Assembly (NCBI RefSeq): GCF_900129905.1
Contig: NZ_FQXG01000006.1
Coordinates: 144,580-208,579, forward strand
DNA length: 64,000 nucleotides
Source of the DNA: Ferrimonas marina
GTDB lineage: Bacteria; Pseudomonadota; Gammaproteobacteria; Enterobacterales; Shewanellaceae
Reading direction: 5' to 3'
The translations under genes and the position numbers were made by a program. A model generated the notes under the pieces. It did not search any database. It was given only the letters and a program-made list of their open reading frames with translations, and was not told where the DNA came from. This document shows positions 17,476 through 25,321 of the stretch, piece after piece (position 1 is the first letter of the stretch; each line of letters begins with the position of its first letter).

Positions 17476-18027
17476 TCAAGCGCGGCGCTTGATGATCACC
17501 GTGTTGGGCTGGGTGCCCTTGTCGTAGTAGCCGTGGCCGTGCAGCTGGGCACCGGGCAGGCGCACCGCCTCCTCCAGTGGCATCACGTCCAGTACCTGTA
17601 CCGGGCAGCCGCGCACGCAGTGGGGCTTCTCACCCTCGGCGATACGACTGGCGCACATGTCGCACTTGGTGGCCAGGCGACGGCCATCCTTGACCTCCAT
17701 CTTGATGGCGCCGTAGGGGCAGGCGCTCTCACAGCGGCCACAGCCAACGCAATTCTGCAGGTGCTGGCGCACGATGCCATCCTCGCGACGGCTGTATACG
17801 CCGTAGCCACAGGCCTGCAGACAGGAGGGGGTTTCGCAGTGGTGACAGGACTGGCTCAGGAAGGCCTGAACCTGACGGCCCTCGGCGTTGAGGTGCTCGA
17901 CTGCTTCCACCTGGCGGTACATGCGGTCTTCAGCCAGGCCGCGGTTGGCCTGACAGGCCACGGTGCAGGCCTCGCAGCCCACGCAGTTTTCCTGACGGAA
18001 GACAAAAGCTAATTGTTCTTTACTCAT
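17476..18027 (-). CDS. 4Fe-4S electron-transfer subunit, DmsB-like (B1)
   Basis: This 183-residue ferredoxin-type subunit carries electrons to the molybdoenzyme A1 encoded 15 bases upstream. Sixteen cysteines form four 4Fe-4S motifs, among them CVGCEACTVAC near residue 15, CHHCETPSCLQAC near 62, CVGCGRCESACPYGA near 93 and CDMCASRIAEGEKPHCVRGCP. It has no signal peptide, as usual for partners that cross the membrane by hitch-hiking on the Tat signal of the A subunit. It differs from B2 at only about 20 positions by eye, pointing to recent duplication. It is shorter than DmsB (205) and belongs to a distinct subgroup. GAGGAAAG precedes the ATG. Confidence 0.9.
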   Translation of the reverse strand: MSKEQLAFVFRQENCVGCEACTVACQANRGLAEDRMYRQVEAVEHLNAEGRQVQAFLSQSCHHCETPSCLQACGYGVYSRREDGIVRQHLQNCVGCGRCESACPYGAIKMEVKDGRRLATKCDMCASRIAEGEKPHCVRGCPVQVLDVMPLEEAVRLPGAQLHGHGYYDKGTQPNTVIIKRRA

Positions 18028-18042
18028 TATTCTTTCCTCGGC

Positions 18043-20292
18043 TTAGGCGTGGTGGATGTCCACGCGGGTGGCGTGGAAGGAGGAACCACGAGCCATATCG
18101 GTCAGGTCACAGTTGGTGATCATGTTGATGGCGGTGTTGGTGCCGTTGGGGTTGGTCTTCTTCCAGGCACACTTCCAGACAAACAGGGTGCCGGCGGCGG
18201 TCATCGGCTCCACCTTGGCGGTGTAGATGATGCTGGCCTCCTCGTCGTTGTGACGGCTGGCGGTCAGCACTACGCTGTCGCCGGTCTGGATCCCCTTGGC
18301 GGCCGCATCATCCGGGTGGATGTAGAGGGTGTGGGCCGGCAGGTTGCGGGTGTACTTGATGTTGCCCCACTGGGAGTTGCTCATCTTGGCGTGGGCCGGG
18401 GAGAGCAGGCGGAACTCGCGGGCTTTCTCCGCCTCGGTCATGCCGAAGTTGGCGTGATCGTCGCTCTCCGGGGTGCCGACATCGATCACCGGGTGGAACT
18501 GCTCCGGGTCGAAGAAGCGACCGCTGGCGTCCTTGAACTCGAGCTTGCCGCTGGGGGTCGGCCAGTCGAAGTTCTTACGCCAGGGATAGTCGATCCCCTT
18601 GGGCGTGTAGAAGCCCTGCTGCTTGAACTCGTCGTAGCTGACGCTGCCATTCCAGCAGCCTTCCACCAGGTCTTCCTGGCTGATGCTGAACTCCGGCTCG
18701 CTGAAGCCCATCGCCTTGGCCAGGCCCTGGAAGATCTGCAGGTCGGTGCGGGTCTGGTACAGCGGTTCGATCTGCTTGTGGCTGTGCTGGGTGTAGTAGG
18801 CGTGGTAGCTGTCGACCATGTCCTCCTGCTCGATGAAGCTGGTGGTGGGCAGGATGTAGTCCATGTACTCCATGGTGTCGGTCATGAACAGATCCAGACC
18901 CACCAGGAACAGGTCTTCCCGCTGCAGACCCTTCTCGATCAGCTGGGTGTTGGGGGCGATCGCCATTGGGTTGGAGGAGTAGACGATCATTGCCTTGATG
19001 GGATCCACCGGCGCGCCGTTGGAGACCGGGCCGGTCAGGTCCAGATCCTTGTGGTAGTAGTCTTCTGGCACCAGCGCCTTGCCGATGTCGTTGATGCTGA
19101 CGGTGTCGCGAACGGCGCCTTCTGGCACCAGGTGGTTAGCGTTGGCGAAGCCCCAGTCCATGGCGGCACCGCCTTGCACATTGAGGTAGACCACACCGGC
19201 ACCGGGGCGACCGAAGTTGCCGGTCAGGCCGGCCAGCAGCGGGATGGAACGAACGATACGACCGCCGTTACGGGTCCGCTGCAGGCCATAGCCAATGCGG
19301 ATCATGGCGCTGGGCGCCGCGGCGTAGGTGCGGGCAAAGGCCTGGTAATCGCGGGTGGCGACGCCGGTCTTGGCGGCGATCTCCTGGTGGCTGAAGTCCT
19401 GTACCCGGGCCTCCAGGGCGTCGAAGTCCTGGGTGTACTTGCTGATGAAGTCGGTGTCGTGCAGGTTCTCTTCGATCAGCACCTTGCAGATCCCCAGGGA
19501 CAGCATGGCGTCGGTACCCGGGGTGGGCTGCAGCCAGATATCTGCCTGGGAGGCCATCGGGGTGCGGGCGGAGTTGATCACCAGGATCTTAGCGCCATTG
19601 TCGCGGGCCTGGTTGATGAACTTCAGGTGGTGGATGTTGGTGGACTGCTCGTTGGTGCCCCAGGAGACGTAGCACTGGGTGTTGACGTAGTCCTCCGGGC
19701 TGGGGCCGTTAAACTCGCCCAGCACCGAACTCATGCCATCGTAGCCCGCACTGGCGCAGATGTTGCGCTCCAGGTTGCGGCTGCCGATGCGGTTGAAGAA
19801 ACGGTTGGCACTGCACTTGGCAACGATGGTGTTGTTGCCGGAGTAGGAGTATGGCAGGACCGAGTTGCCACCGTGCTCGCCGATGATGGCGTTGAGGCGA
19901 GCAGCGATGGCACTGTTGGCCTCGTCCCAGCTGACCGGCTCGAAGCGGGCACCGGGACCACGGGGGCCAACCCGCTTGAGCGGCTGCTGCAGGCGATCCG
20001 GGCTGTACACGGATTGCAGGTAGGCGTGGCCTTTGACACAGGGGGTGCCGGCGGTAACCGGGTGGCGATCATCGCCGGTAAAAGCGGTGGCGACACCGTC
20101 TTCGGTGGTCACCAGCAGGCTACAACGGTCGCCGCAGTTGCGGGGACAGGTGACGTGGCGGGTGTAGTCAAACTCCGGCTGGCTGCCGCCGTTGTCATCG
20201 TCCTTATCCGAGCTGCTGCTGCAGCCGATCAATCCGCTGGAAAAGGCAAATACCGATGCACCCTTGAGGAAACACCGTCTGTTAATAGCCAT
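18043..20292 (-). CDS. molybdopterin oxidoreductase catalytic subunit, Tat lipoprotein (A1)
   Basis: This is a 749-residue DMSO-reductase-superfamily enzyme with bis-MGD. The N-terminus has a Tat motif (NRRCFLKG) and a lipobox LIGC (C24) followed by Ser, so it is probably exported folded and lipidated. The FS0 cluster cysteines are C49, C53, C57 and C85. Conserved blocks include FEPVSWDEA, YVSWGTNEQSTN, GYGLQRTRNGG and the C-terminal dinucleotide-binding domain (LLSPAHAKMSNSQWGN). At the expected Mo-ligand position the sequence reads AGYDGM (D185) rather than Tyr-Ser. The substrate is unknown: a DMSO/TMAO-like, thiosulfate, polysulfide or other oxyanion reductase are all possible. It pairs with B1; there is no membrane-anchor gene. 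Confidence 0.88.
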   Translation of the reverse strand: MAINRRCFLKGASVFAFSSGLIGCSSSSDKDDDNGGSQPEFDYTRHVTCPRNCGDRCSLLVTTEDGVATAFTGDDRHPVTAGTPCVKGHAYLQSVYSPDRLQQPLKRVGPRGPGARFEPVSWDEANSAIAARLNAIIGEHGGNSVLPYSYSGNNTIVAKCSANRFFNRIGSRNLERNICASAGYDGMSSVLGEFNGPSPEDYVNTQCYVSWGTNEQSTNIHHLKFINQARDNGAKILVINSARTPMASQADIWLQPTPGTDAMLSLGICKVLIEENLHDTDFISKYTQDFDALEARVQDFSHQEIAAKTGVATRDYQAFARTYAAAPSAMIRIGYGLQRTRNGGRIVRSIPLLAGLTGNFGRPGAGVVYLNVQGGAAMDWGFANANHLVPEGAVRDTVSINDIGKALVPEDYYHKDLDLTGPVSNGAPVDPIKAMIVYSSNPMAIAPNTQLIEKGLQREDLFLVGLDLFMTDTMEYMDYILPTTSFIEQEDMVDSYHAYYTQHSHKQIEPLYQTRTDLQIFQGLAKAMGFSEPEFSISQEDLVEGCWNGSVSYDEFKQQGFYTPKGIDYPWRKNFDWPTPSGKLEFKDASGRFFDPEQFHPVIDVGTPESDDHANFGMTEAEKAREFRLLSPAHAKMSNSQWGNIKYTRNLPAHTLYIHPDDAAAKGIQTGDSVVLTASRHNDEEASIIYTAKVEPMTAAGTLFVWKCAWKKTNPNGTNTAINMITNCDLTDMARGSSFHATRVDIHHA

Positions 20293-20839
20293 ACTGAACT
20301 CCGAAATTTCGAATTAAATTATTCAGAGTGACTATATCGCTATGCGGGAAAACCTAGATCACAAACGAAGATGTTTACCTAGGTCCTTTCCATTTTGGCT
20401 GGTGAGGGTGGTTCATTAAGCTAATGATCGGCTATGACAACGATTCCCATTTGCCTTAGGCGGTTTTCTGGGCGCTAGGTCAATGCAGAGGGCTGTTGTG
20501 CTGAAACTGTTTTCGAAAGCTATTTCGCTGAGTCATCCTCAATATGAGGCTTGGGCAGGGTTTTGTCATATATGCGTCAAATGATCGTCAGATAACGAAT
20601 TATCTCCATTGAATTACTTTTCCCCTATTTTTGCCCAGAACGATCCGAGATCGAATTATTCCAGTCTAAGGGGTTTTTGCCTCACGGGTAGGTTGATGGC
20701 ATTGGGGGATATGGCAGCAAAGGCCGATGTCAGCCGGCGAGAAAATGGGGCACAGGGTTGCCGCCATGCCCTCATCGGTGGATGGGTCTGAGAATGGCCA
20801 CCAGAAGCCCGGGTGGGCGGGCTCCTGGTCGGTCGGCGC
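20293..20839. other. intergenic region upstream of A1
   Basis: This is 547 bases without a credible gene; a 60-codon open frame at 20609-20791 has no ribosome site or recognisable product. It should hold the A1/B1 promoter. Notable elements are AACGAAGATGTTTA at 20364 (repeated upstream of A2), CCTAG/CTAGG flanking it, GATTCCCATTTGCCTTA near 20442 (nearly repeated upstream of A3), the palindrome AGATAA-CGAA-TTATCT at 20590-20605, and a weak stem AGCCCG/CGGGCT at 20806-20823 just after B2. Confidence 0.5.
20364..20377 (-). promoter_or_regulatory. conserved upstream element of A1
   Basis: AACGAAGATGTTTA begins 72 bases upstream of the A1 start. The identical 14-mer stands at exactly the same distance before A2. 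Read on the coding strand its core is TAAACATCTTCGTT, roughly AAAC-N6-GTTT, similar in size to a Crp-family operator. Confidence 0.55.
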
Positions 20840-21388
20840 TCAGCTGCGGTGCTTGATGATCACCGTGTTGGGCTGGGTGCCCTTGTCATAGTAGCCATGG
20901 CCATGAAGCTGGGCACCGGGTAAGCGCACCGCCTCCTCCAGCGGCATCACGTCCAGTACCTGCACCGGACAGCCGCTGACGCAGTGGGGCTTTTCCCCCT
21001 CGGCGATGCGACCGGCACACATGTCGCATTTGGTGGCCAACTGGCGGCCATCCTTCTGCTCCATCTTGATGGCACCGTAAGGGCAAGCACTGACGCAATG
21101 GCCACAGCCTACGCAGTTTTGCAGGTGCTGGCGGACGATACCGTCCTCCCGCCGGCTGTAGACACCATAGCCGCAGGCCTGCAGACAGGCCGGTATCTCA
21201 CAATGGTGGCAGGACTGGCTCAAAAAAGCCTGAACCTGGCGGCCGTTGGCATTGAGGTACTCAATCGCCTCCACCTGGCGGTAGAGCCGATCCTCGGCCA
21301 GACCACGGTTGGCCTGGCAGGCGACGGTACAGGCATCGCAGCCGACGCAGTTCTCTTGGCGAAACACAAAAGCTAGTCGTTGAGTCAT
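20840..21388 (-). CDS. 4Fe-4S electron-transfer subunit, DmsB-like (B2)
   Basis: This 182-residue protein is nearly identical to B1, with the same four cysteine motifs (CVGCDACTVAC, CHHCEIPACLQAC, CVGCGHCVSACPYGA, CDMCAGRIAEGEKPHCVSGCP). It lies 14 bases after A2 on the same strand and should be its electron-transfer partner. It lacks a signal peptide. The few changes from B1 are spread evenly rather than clustered, consistent with drift after gene duplication. A GAGGAAAAGA site precedes the ATG. Confidence 0.9.
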   Translation of the reverse strand: MTQRLAFVFRQENCVGCDACTVACQANRGLAEDRLYRQVEAIEYLNANGRQVQAFLSQSCHHCEIPACLQACGYGVYSRREDGIVRQHLQNCVGCGHCVSACPYGAIKMEQKDGRQLATKCDMCAGRIAEGEKPHCVSGCPVQVLDVMPLEEAVRLPGAQLHGHGYYDKGTQPNTVIIKHRS

Positions 21389-21402
21389 TGTCTTTTCCTC
21401 GA

Positions 21403-23646
21403 TCAGGCCAAGCTGATATCAACCCGGGTAGCGTGGAAAGAAGAGCCGTGGTTCATATCGGTCAGATCGCAGTTGGTGATCATGTTGATGGCGGTACCAC
21501 TGCCGTTGGGGTTGGTCTTCTTCCAGGCGCATTTCCACACGAACAGGGTGCCGGCGGGCGTCATCGGCTCCACCTTGGCGCTGTAACGGATGCTGGCTTC
21601 CTCGTTGTTGTGGCGGGTGGCGGTCAGCACCACGCTGTCGCCGGTCTGGATCCCCTTGGCGGCCGCATCCTGCGGGTGGATGTAGAGGGTGTGGGCCGGC
21701 AAATTGCGGGTGTACTTGATGTTGGCCCACTGGGAGTTGTTCATCTTGGCGTGCGCCGGCGAGAGCAGGCGGAACTCGCGCAGTTTCTCACCCTCGGTCA
21801 GGCCGTAGTTTTGCCGCGTGTCACTCTCCGGCGTGCCCACATCGATCACCGGGTGGAACTGCTCGGGATCGAAGTAGCTGCCACTGGTGTCCTTGAACTC
21901 GATCTTGCCACTGGGGGTAGGCCAGGTGAGGCTGGCACGCCAGGGATATTCGATGTTTGGCGGCGTGTAGAAGCCCTGCTGCTTGAACTCGTCGTAGCTG
22001 ATGTCGCCGGCCCAGGCGTTGCGGTTGACCTGCTCAATGGTCTCGCTGAACTCCGGATCGCTAAAGCCCATCTTCTTGGCCAGGGCGGAGAAGATCTCCA
22101 GGTTGGGCCGGGATTGGTACAGTGGCTCAATCTGCTTATGGGTGTGCTGGGTGTAGTAGGCGTGGTAGCTGCTACAGGTGTCCTCCTGCTCGATGAAGCT
22201 GGTGGCCGGCAGGACGTAATCCATGTACTCCATGGTGTCGGTCATAAACAGCTCGAGGCCCACGGTGAACAGGTCATCCCGCATCAGCCCCTGCTCCAAC
22301 AATGTGGTGTTGGGGGCCACGGCCATGGGGTTGGAGTTCCAGCAGACAAAAGCCTTGATCAGCTCGCTGGATTCGCCATAGGCCATCGGGCCGACGGTGC
22401 CATCGGGCTGTTGGTAGTCGGCGGCAACCAGCCCGCGGGCAAACTCGTTGATGCTGATGGTGTCGCGCTTGGCCCCTTCCGGCGTCAGGTGGCCGCCGTT
22501 GGCCGCGCCGCCGTTGCGGGCGTTGCCCTGGCCGTTGAGGTAGATCACCCCGGCGCCGGGTCGGCCAAAGTTGCCGGTCAGTGCCGCCAGCATGGGGATG
22601 GCACGGACGATGCGGCCGCCATTGCGGGTCCGTTGCAGACCGTAGCCGATGCGGATCATCGCCGCGTCGACGCCGGCATAGGCGTGGGCGAAGGCGCGAT
22701 ACTCGCTGGTGCTGACGCCGGTGTGTTCGGCGATTTGGCCGTGGCTGAACTGGTCGACCCGTTCCTGCAGGGCATCGAAATCCTGGGTGTACTTGCTGAT
22801 GAAGTCGGTGTCGTGAAGGTTGTCCTCGATCAGCACCTTGCAGATCCCCAACGCCAGCATGGCGTCGGTGCCCGGGGTGGGTTGCAGCCAGATGTCGGCC
22901 TGGGAGGCCATCGGGGTGCGCGCCGAGTTCACCACCAGCACCTTGGCGCCCTTATCCCGCGCCTGGTTAATGAACTTGATGTGGTGGATGTTGGTGGCCT
23001 GCTCATTGGTGCCCCAGGAGACGTAGCACTGGGTATTAACGTAATCCTCAGGGCTTGGGCCGATGTACTCCCCCAGGATGGAGGTCATGCCGTGGTAGCC
23101 GGCACTGGCGCAGATATTCTCTTCCAGTCGTCGGCTGGCAATCCGGTTGAAGAAGCGGTAACCACTGGCAGCCGCCGAGAGGCCGCCGTTACCGGAATAT
23201 TTGTAGTAAGAGATGGCATTGCCGCCGTGCTCTTCGATGATCTTGTTCAGATTGCTGGCGATGGCGTTCAGCGCCTCGTCCCAGCTCACCGGTTCAAAGC
23301 GGGCGCCTGGGCCACGGGGCCCGACCCGTTTCAGCGGTTGTTGCAGGCGATCCGGGCTGTAGATGTACTGCAGATAGGCATGGCCTTTGACGCAGGGGGC
23401 GCTGCCGGTCACCGGGTGGCGTTCATCACCGGTGATGGCGGTGGCCACCCCGTCTTCGGTGGTCACCAGCAGGCTGCAGCGGTCACCGCAGTTGCGCGGA
23501 CAGGTGACGTGCCGGGTGTAGTCGAACTCCGGCTGGTTGCCGCCGTTGTCATCGTCGTTGTCTGAGTTGCTGCTGCAACCAATTAAGCCACTGGAAAAGG
23601 CAAATGCGGATGCCCCTTTCAGAAAACATCGTCTATCAATAGCCAT
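21403..23646 (-). CDS. molybdopterin oxidoreductase catalytic subunit, Tat lipoprotein (A2)
   Basis: This 747-residue paralogue of A1 keeps the same N-terminus (Tat motif DRRCFLKG, lipobox LIGC at C24, FS0 cysteines C49, C53, C57, C85). The bulk of the protein is alignable without large gaps. Differences concentrate around residues 390-420 (a GNARNGGAANGG loop replaces the A1 sequence) and 480-580. At the likely Mo-ligand position the sequence is AGYHGM, with His185 where A1 has Asp185. This may reflect a different substrate or that this residue is not the ligand. The operon is A2-B2. The promoter element at 23718 is shared with A1. Confidence 0.88.
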   Translation of the reverse strand: MAIDRRCFLKGASAFAFSSGLIGCSSNSDNDDDNGGNQPEFDYTRHVTCPRNCGDRCSLLVTTEDGVATAITGDERHPVTGSAPCVKGHAYLQYIYSPDRLQQPLKRVGPRGPGARFEPVSWDEALNAIASNLNKIIEEHGGNAISYYKYSGNGGLSAAASGYRFFNRIASRRLEENICASAGYHGMTSILGEYIGPSPEDYVNTQCYVSWGTNEQATNIHHIKFINQARDKGAKVLVVNSARTPMASQADIWLQPTPGTDAMLALGICKVLIEDNLHDTDFISKYTQDFDALQERVDQFSHGQIAEHTGVSTSEYRAFAHAYAGVDAAMIRIGYGLQRTRNGGRIVRAIPMLAALTGNFGRPGAGVIYLNGQGNARNGGAANGGHLTPEGAKRDTISINEFARGLVAADYQQPDGTVGPMAYGESSELIKAFVCWNSNPMAVAPNTTLLEQGLMRDDLFTVGLELFMTDTMEYMDYVLPATSFIEQEDTCSSYHAYYTQHTHKQIEPLYQSRPNLEIFSALAKKMGFSDPEFSETIEQVNRNAWAGDISYDEFKQQGFYTPPNIEYPWRASLTWPTPSGKIEFKDTSGSYFDPEQFHPVIDVGTPESDTRQNYGLTEGEKLREFRLLSPAHAKMNNSQWANIKYTRNLPAHTLYIHPQDAAAKGIQTGDSVVLTATRHNNEEASIRYSAKVEPMTPAGTLFVWKCAWKKTNPNGSGTAINMITNCDLTDMNHGSSFHATRVDISLA

Positions 23647-23942
23647 ACTGAACTCCGATAAATCGCATCATATAAATCGGAACTACTATATCCTTGGCTT
23701 GCAGCAAAAATATCAATAACGAAGATGTTTATCCCAGTTGTTTTCTAATTGGTATGGCCTGGGGCTATTCCCATTCGAACCAAATATGCAATGGTTCTCG
23801 TTCTGTTATTGGAATGGTTGTTTATTTCTTTATATGGAACTCTGGGTTTTATTTTATAACTTAGATGGGCTGCAAGAATATTGGCATTCGATGACAAATA
23901 GTTTTAGCCATTAAAGTCAGTGAAATAACTTGGTATTAAAAA
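23647..23942. other. AT-rich promoter region upstream of A2
   Basis: This region has no gene. It is clearly more AT-rich than its surroundings. It contains AACGAAGATGTTTA (23718-23731) and the inverted repeat GAACCA/TGGTTC around AATATGCAA (23777-23797), which includes a CATTGCATATTTGG-like sequence on the coding strand. The A2/B2 promoter must be here; I could not fix a -35/-10 pair with confidence. Confidence 0.5.
23718..23731 (-). promoter_or_regulatory. conserved upstream element of A2
   Basis: The 14-mer AACGAAGATGTTTA begins 72 bases before the A2 start, exactly as in front of A1, while the flanking DNA has diverged. Preservation of both sequence and spacing suggests a regulatory site. 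Confidence 0.55.
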
Positions 23943-23973
23943 TGAAAAAAACCAGGCGGGGTGCGCCTGGTTT
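23943..23973 (-). terminator. intrinsic terminator after the A3 operon
   Basis: On the minus strand AAACCAGGCG, CACCC loop, CGCCTGGTTT is followed by a T-run (TTTTTTT then C). It closes the A3-B3-TorD transcript. Confidence 0.9.
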
Positions 23974-24014
23974 GCTGTGTTTACTGAGAGGGTTTACTCA
24001 CTTAGCTTGTTGGC

Positions 24015-24623
24015 CTAGCGGTAAAGGATTAGCTCCCGGGGCTGGACCGCCAGTCGCTGTTGCCAGTCGGCCAGCAGGATTGCTAGCAGTTGGGCAAAGC
24101 CTCGGTAGTAGCCGCTGGGGTTGGCCTGTTCCACTGCCTCGATAAAGCGGTGACTCCAGGGCAGCAGGTGCTGTCCCAGCAGGACCTTCACCCCCTCTTC
24201 GTCCTGCTGTTCAAACAGGTGGTTGAGGATCGCCAGGATCAGGCCGATGTGGTCGACCGGTTCACGCTGAGTCAGTTCAAAGGCGATCCCCTTGTCCCGG
24301 CAGAACTGCTCCAGCTCCCGGGTGGTTTCGCCGAACATCAGGTTTTCCTTATCGGTGTAGACCGATCCCCAGGGGTAGGCCTCCATCGGACCCGGGCCGA
24401 TAAACAGGCGGTAGTGCTCCCGCTCCAGCGCGGTTTGGTCCTGCTCCGCCAGGGCGGTGCGGATCAGTGCGATGGCCGGGGCCACCGGCTGCTCGAACTC
24501 GGGCCAGTGGTCCAGCAGCTCGGTTTGGCTCAGCTCATCCAGCAGGGCCTGGCTGGGCTTTTGGTAAAACACGTTGTGCAGCACGCCACAGGCGGCCGCT
24601 GCCAGGGAAAAGGCGTCGTTCAT
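24015..24623 (-). CDS. TorD/DmsD-family chaperone of the A3 operon
   Basis: This 202-residue cytoplasmic chaperone is the last gene of the A3-B3-TorD operon. The family core is present: NVFYQKPS at the start, EAYPWGSVYTDKENLMFG, EPVDHIGLILAILNHLFEQ and LLGQHLLPWSHRFIEAV. The ATG at 24623 is chosen over one six codons upstream because GGAG lies seven bases before it. By position it should recognise the Tat signal of A3 and assist Mo-cofactor loading. A stable hairpin separates it from B3, which may lower its expression relative to the enzyme subunits. Confidence 0.9.
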   Translation of the reverse strand: MNDAFSLAAAACGVLHNVFYQKPSQALLDELSQTELLDHWPEFEQPVAPAIALIRTALAEQDQTALEREHYRLFIGPGPMEAYPWGSVYTDKENLMFGETTRELEQFCRDKGIAFELTQREPVDHIGLILAILNHLFEQQDEEGVKVLLGQHLLPWSHRFIEAVEQANPSGYYRGFAQLLAILLADWQQRLAVQPRELILYR

Positions 24624-24657
24624 AACAGGGCTCCAGTGCACTCTCTAGATAAAGATA

Positions 24658-24677
24658 GGGCCAGCTTGCGCTGGCCC
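24658..24677 (-). other. intercistronic stem-loop between B3 and TorD
   Basis: GGGCCAGC, TTGC loop, GCTGGCCC, with no T-run. A comparable hairpin occupies the same position in the A4 operon (29579-29599), so it may adjust chaperone expression or mRNA stability. Confidence 0.65.
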
Positions 24678-24685
24678 CATGGCGT

Positions 24686-25303
24686 TTACACTTCGAACCA
24701 GTTGAGGACCTCGCCGCCCGCCTGGGCGTTGCGGTTCTTCTTGATCACCAGGTTAGGCTGGGTCTCACCGGAGGAAGGCAGCGGATTGATGTCCGCGTTG
24801 GTGCCGTACTTGCTGCGCAGCTCGTCGATGGGACCGAAGTCCATCGCCCGCAGCGGGCAGGATTCCACGCAGATCGGCTTACGGCCCATCTCGATGCGCT
24901 CGTAGCAGCCGTCACACTTGGTCATCACACCGCGGGTGCGGTCCAGCTGCGGGGCGTCGTAGGGACACTTCTTAGCACAGCGGCCACAACCGATGCAGAC
25001 ACCGCCATCGATGACCACCAGGCCATCCTCGCGACGCTTGTAGATGGCGCCGGTGGGGCAGTCATCCATGCACACCGGGTTGGTGCAGTGGTTGCAGCTG
25101 ATGGAGACGTAGTAGCTGTAGACGTCCTGCTCGACGGTGCCGTCGGCGTTCTCGCTCCAGCTGCCGCCGCCGTATTCGTACACCCGACGCCATTTTACGT
25201 CCTTGGCCAGGTCCTTGCGGTCTTTACAGGCCACGTGACAGGTCTTGCAGCCGGTGCATTTGGTGGTATCGACAAAGAAGCCGTACTGAGTTTTGTCAGT
25301 CAT
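24686..25303 (-). CDS. dmsB: anaerobic DMSO reductase-type iron-sulfur subunit (B3)
   Basis: This 205-residue protein is the exact length of E. coli DmsB. Four 4Fe-4S motifs are visible: CTGCKTCHVACKD (about residue 16), CNHCTNPVCMDDCPTGA (about 70), CIGCGRCAKKCPYDAP (about 103) and CDGCYERIEMGRKPICVESCP (about 130). The C-terminus ends GGEVLNWFEV as in B4. It has no signal peptide and presumably crosses the membrane with A3, whose gene ends 18 bases upstream. It passes electrons from a quinol-linked donor to the Mo site; the usual DmsC anchor is not encoded nearby. Confidence 0.92.
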   Translation of the reverse strand: MTDKTQYGFFVDTTKCTGCKTCHVACKDRKDLAKDVKWRRVYEYGGGSWSENADGTVEQDVYSYYVSISCNHCTNPVCMDDCPTGAIYKRREDGLVVIDGGVCIGCGRCAKKCPYDAPQLDRTRGVMTKCDGCYERIEMGRKPICVESCPLRAMDFGPIDELRSKYGTNADINPLPSSGETQPNLVIKKNRNAQAGGEVLNWFEV

Positions 25304-25321
25304 TGTGGGTTGCTCCGGTGA

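Noticed and set aside
20609-20791. 60-codon open frame in the A1 upstream region
   Set aside because: No ribosome site, no recognisable composition or domain; the region is better explained as control DNA.
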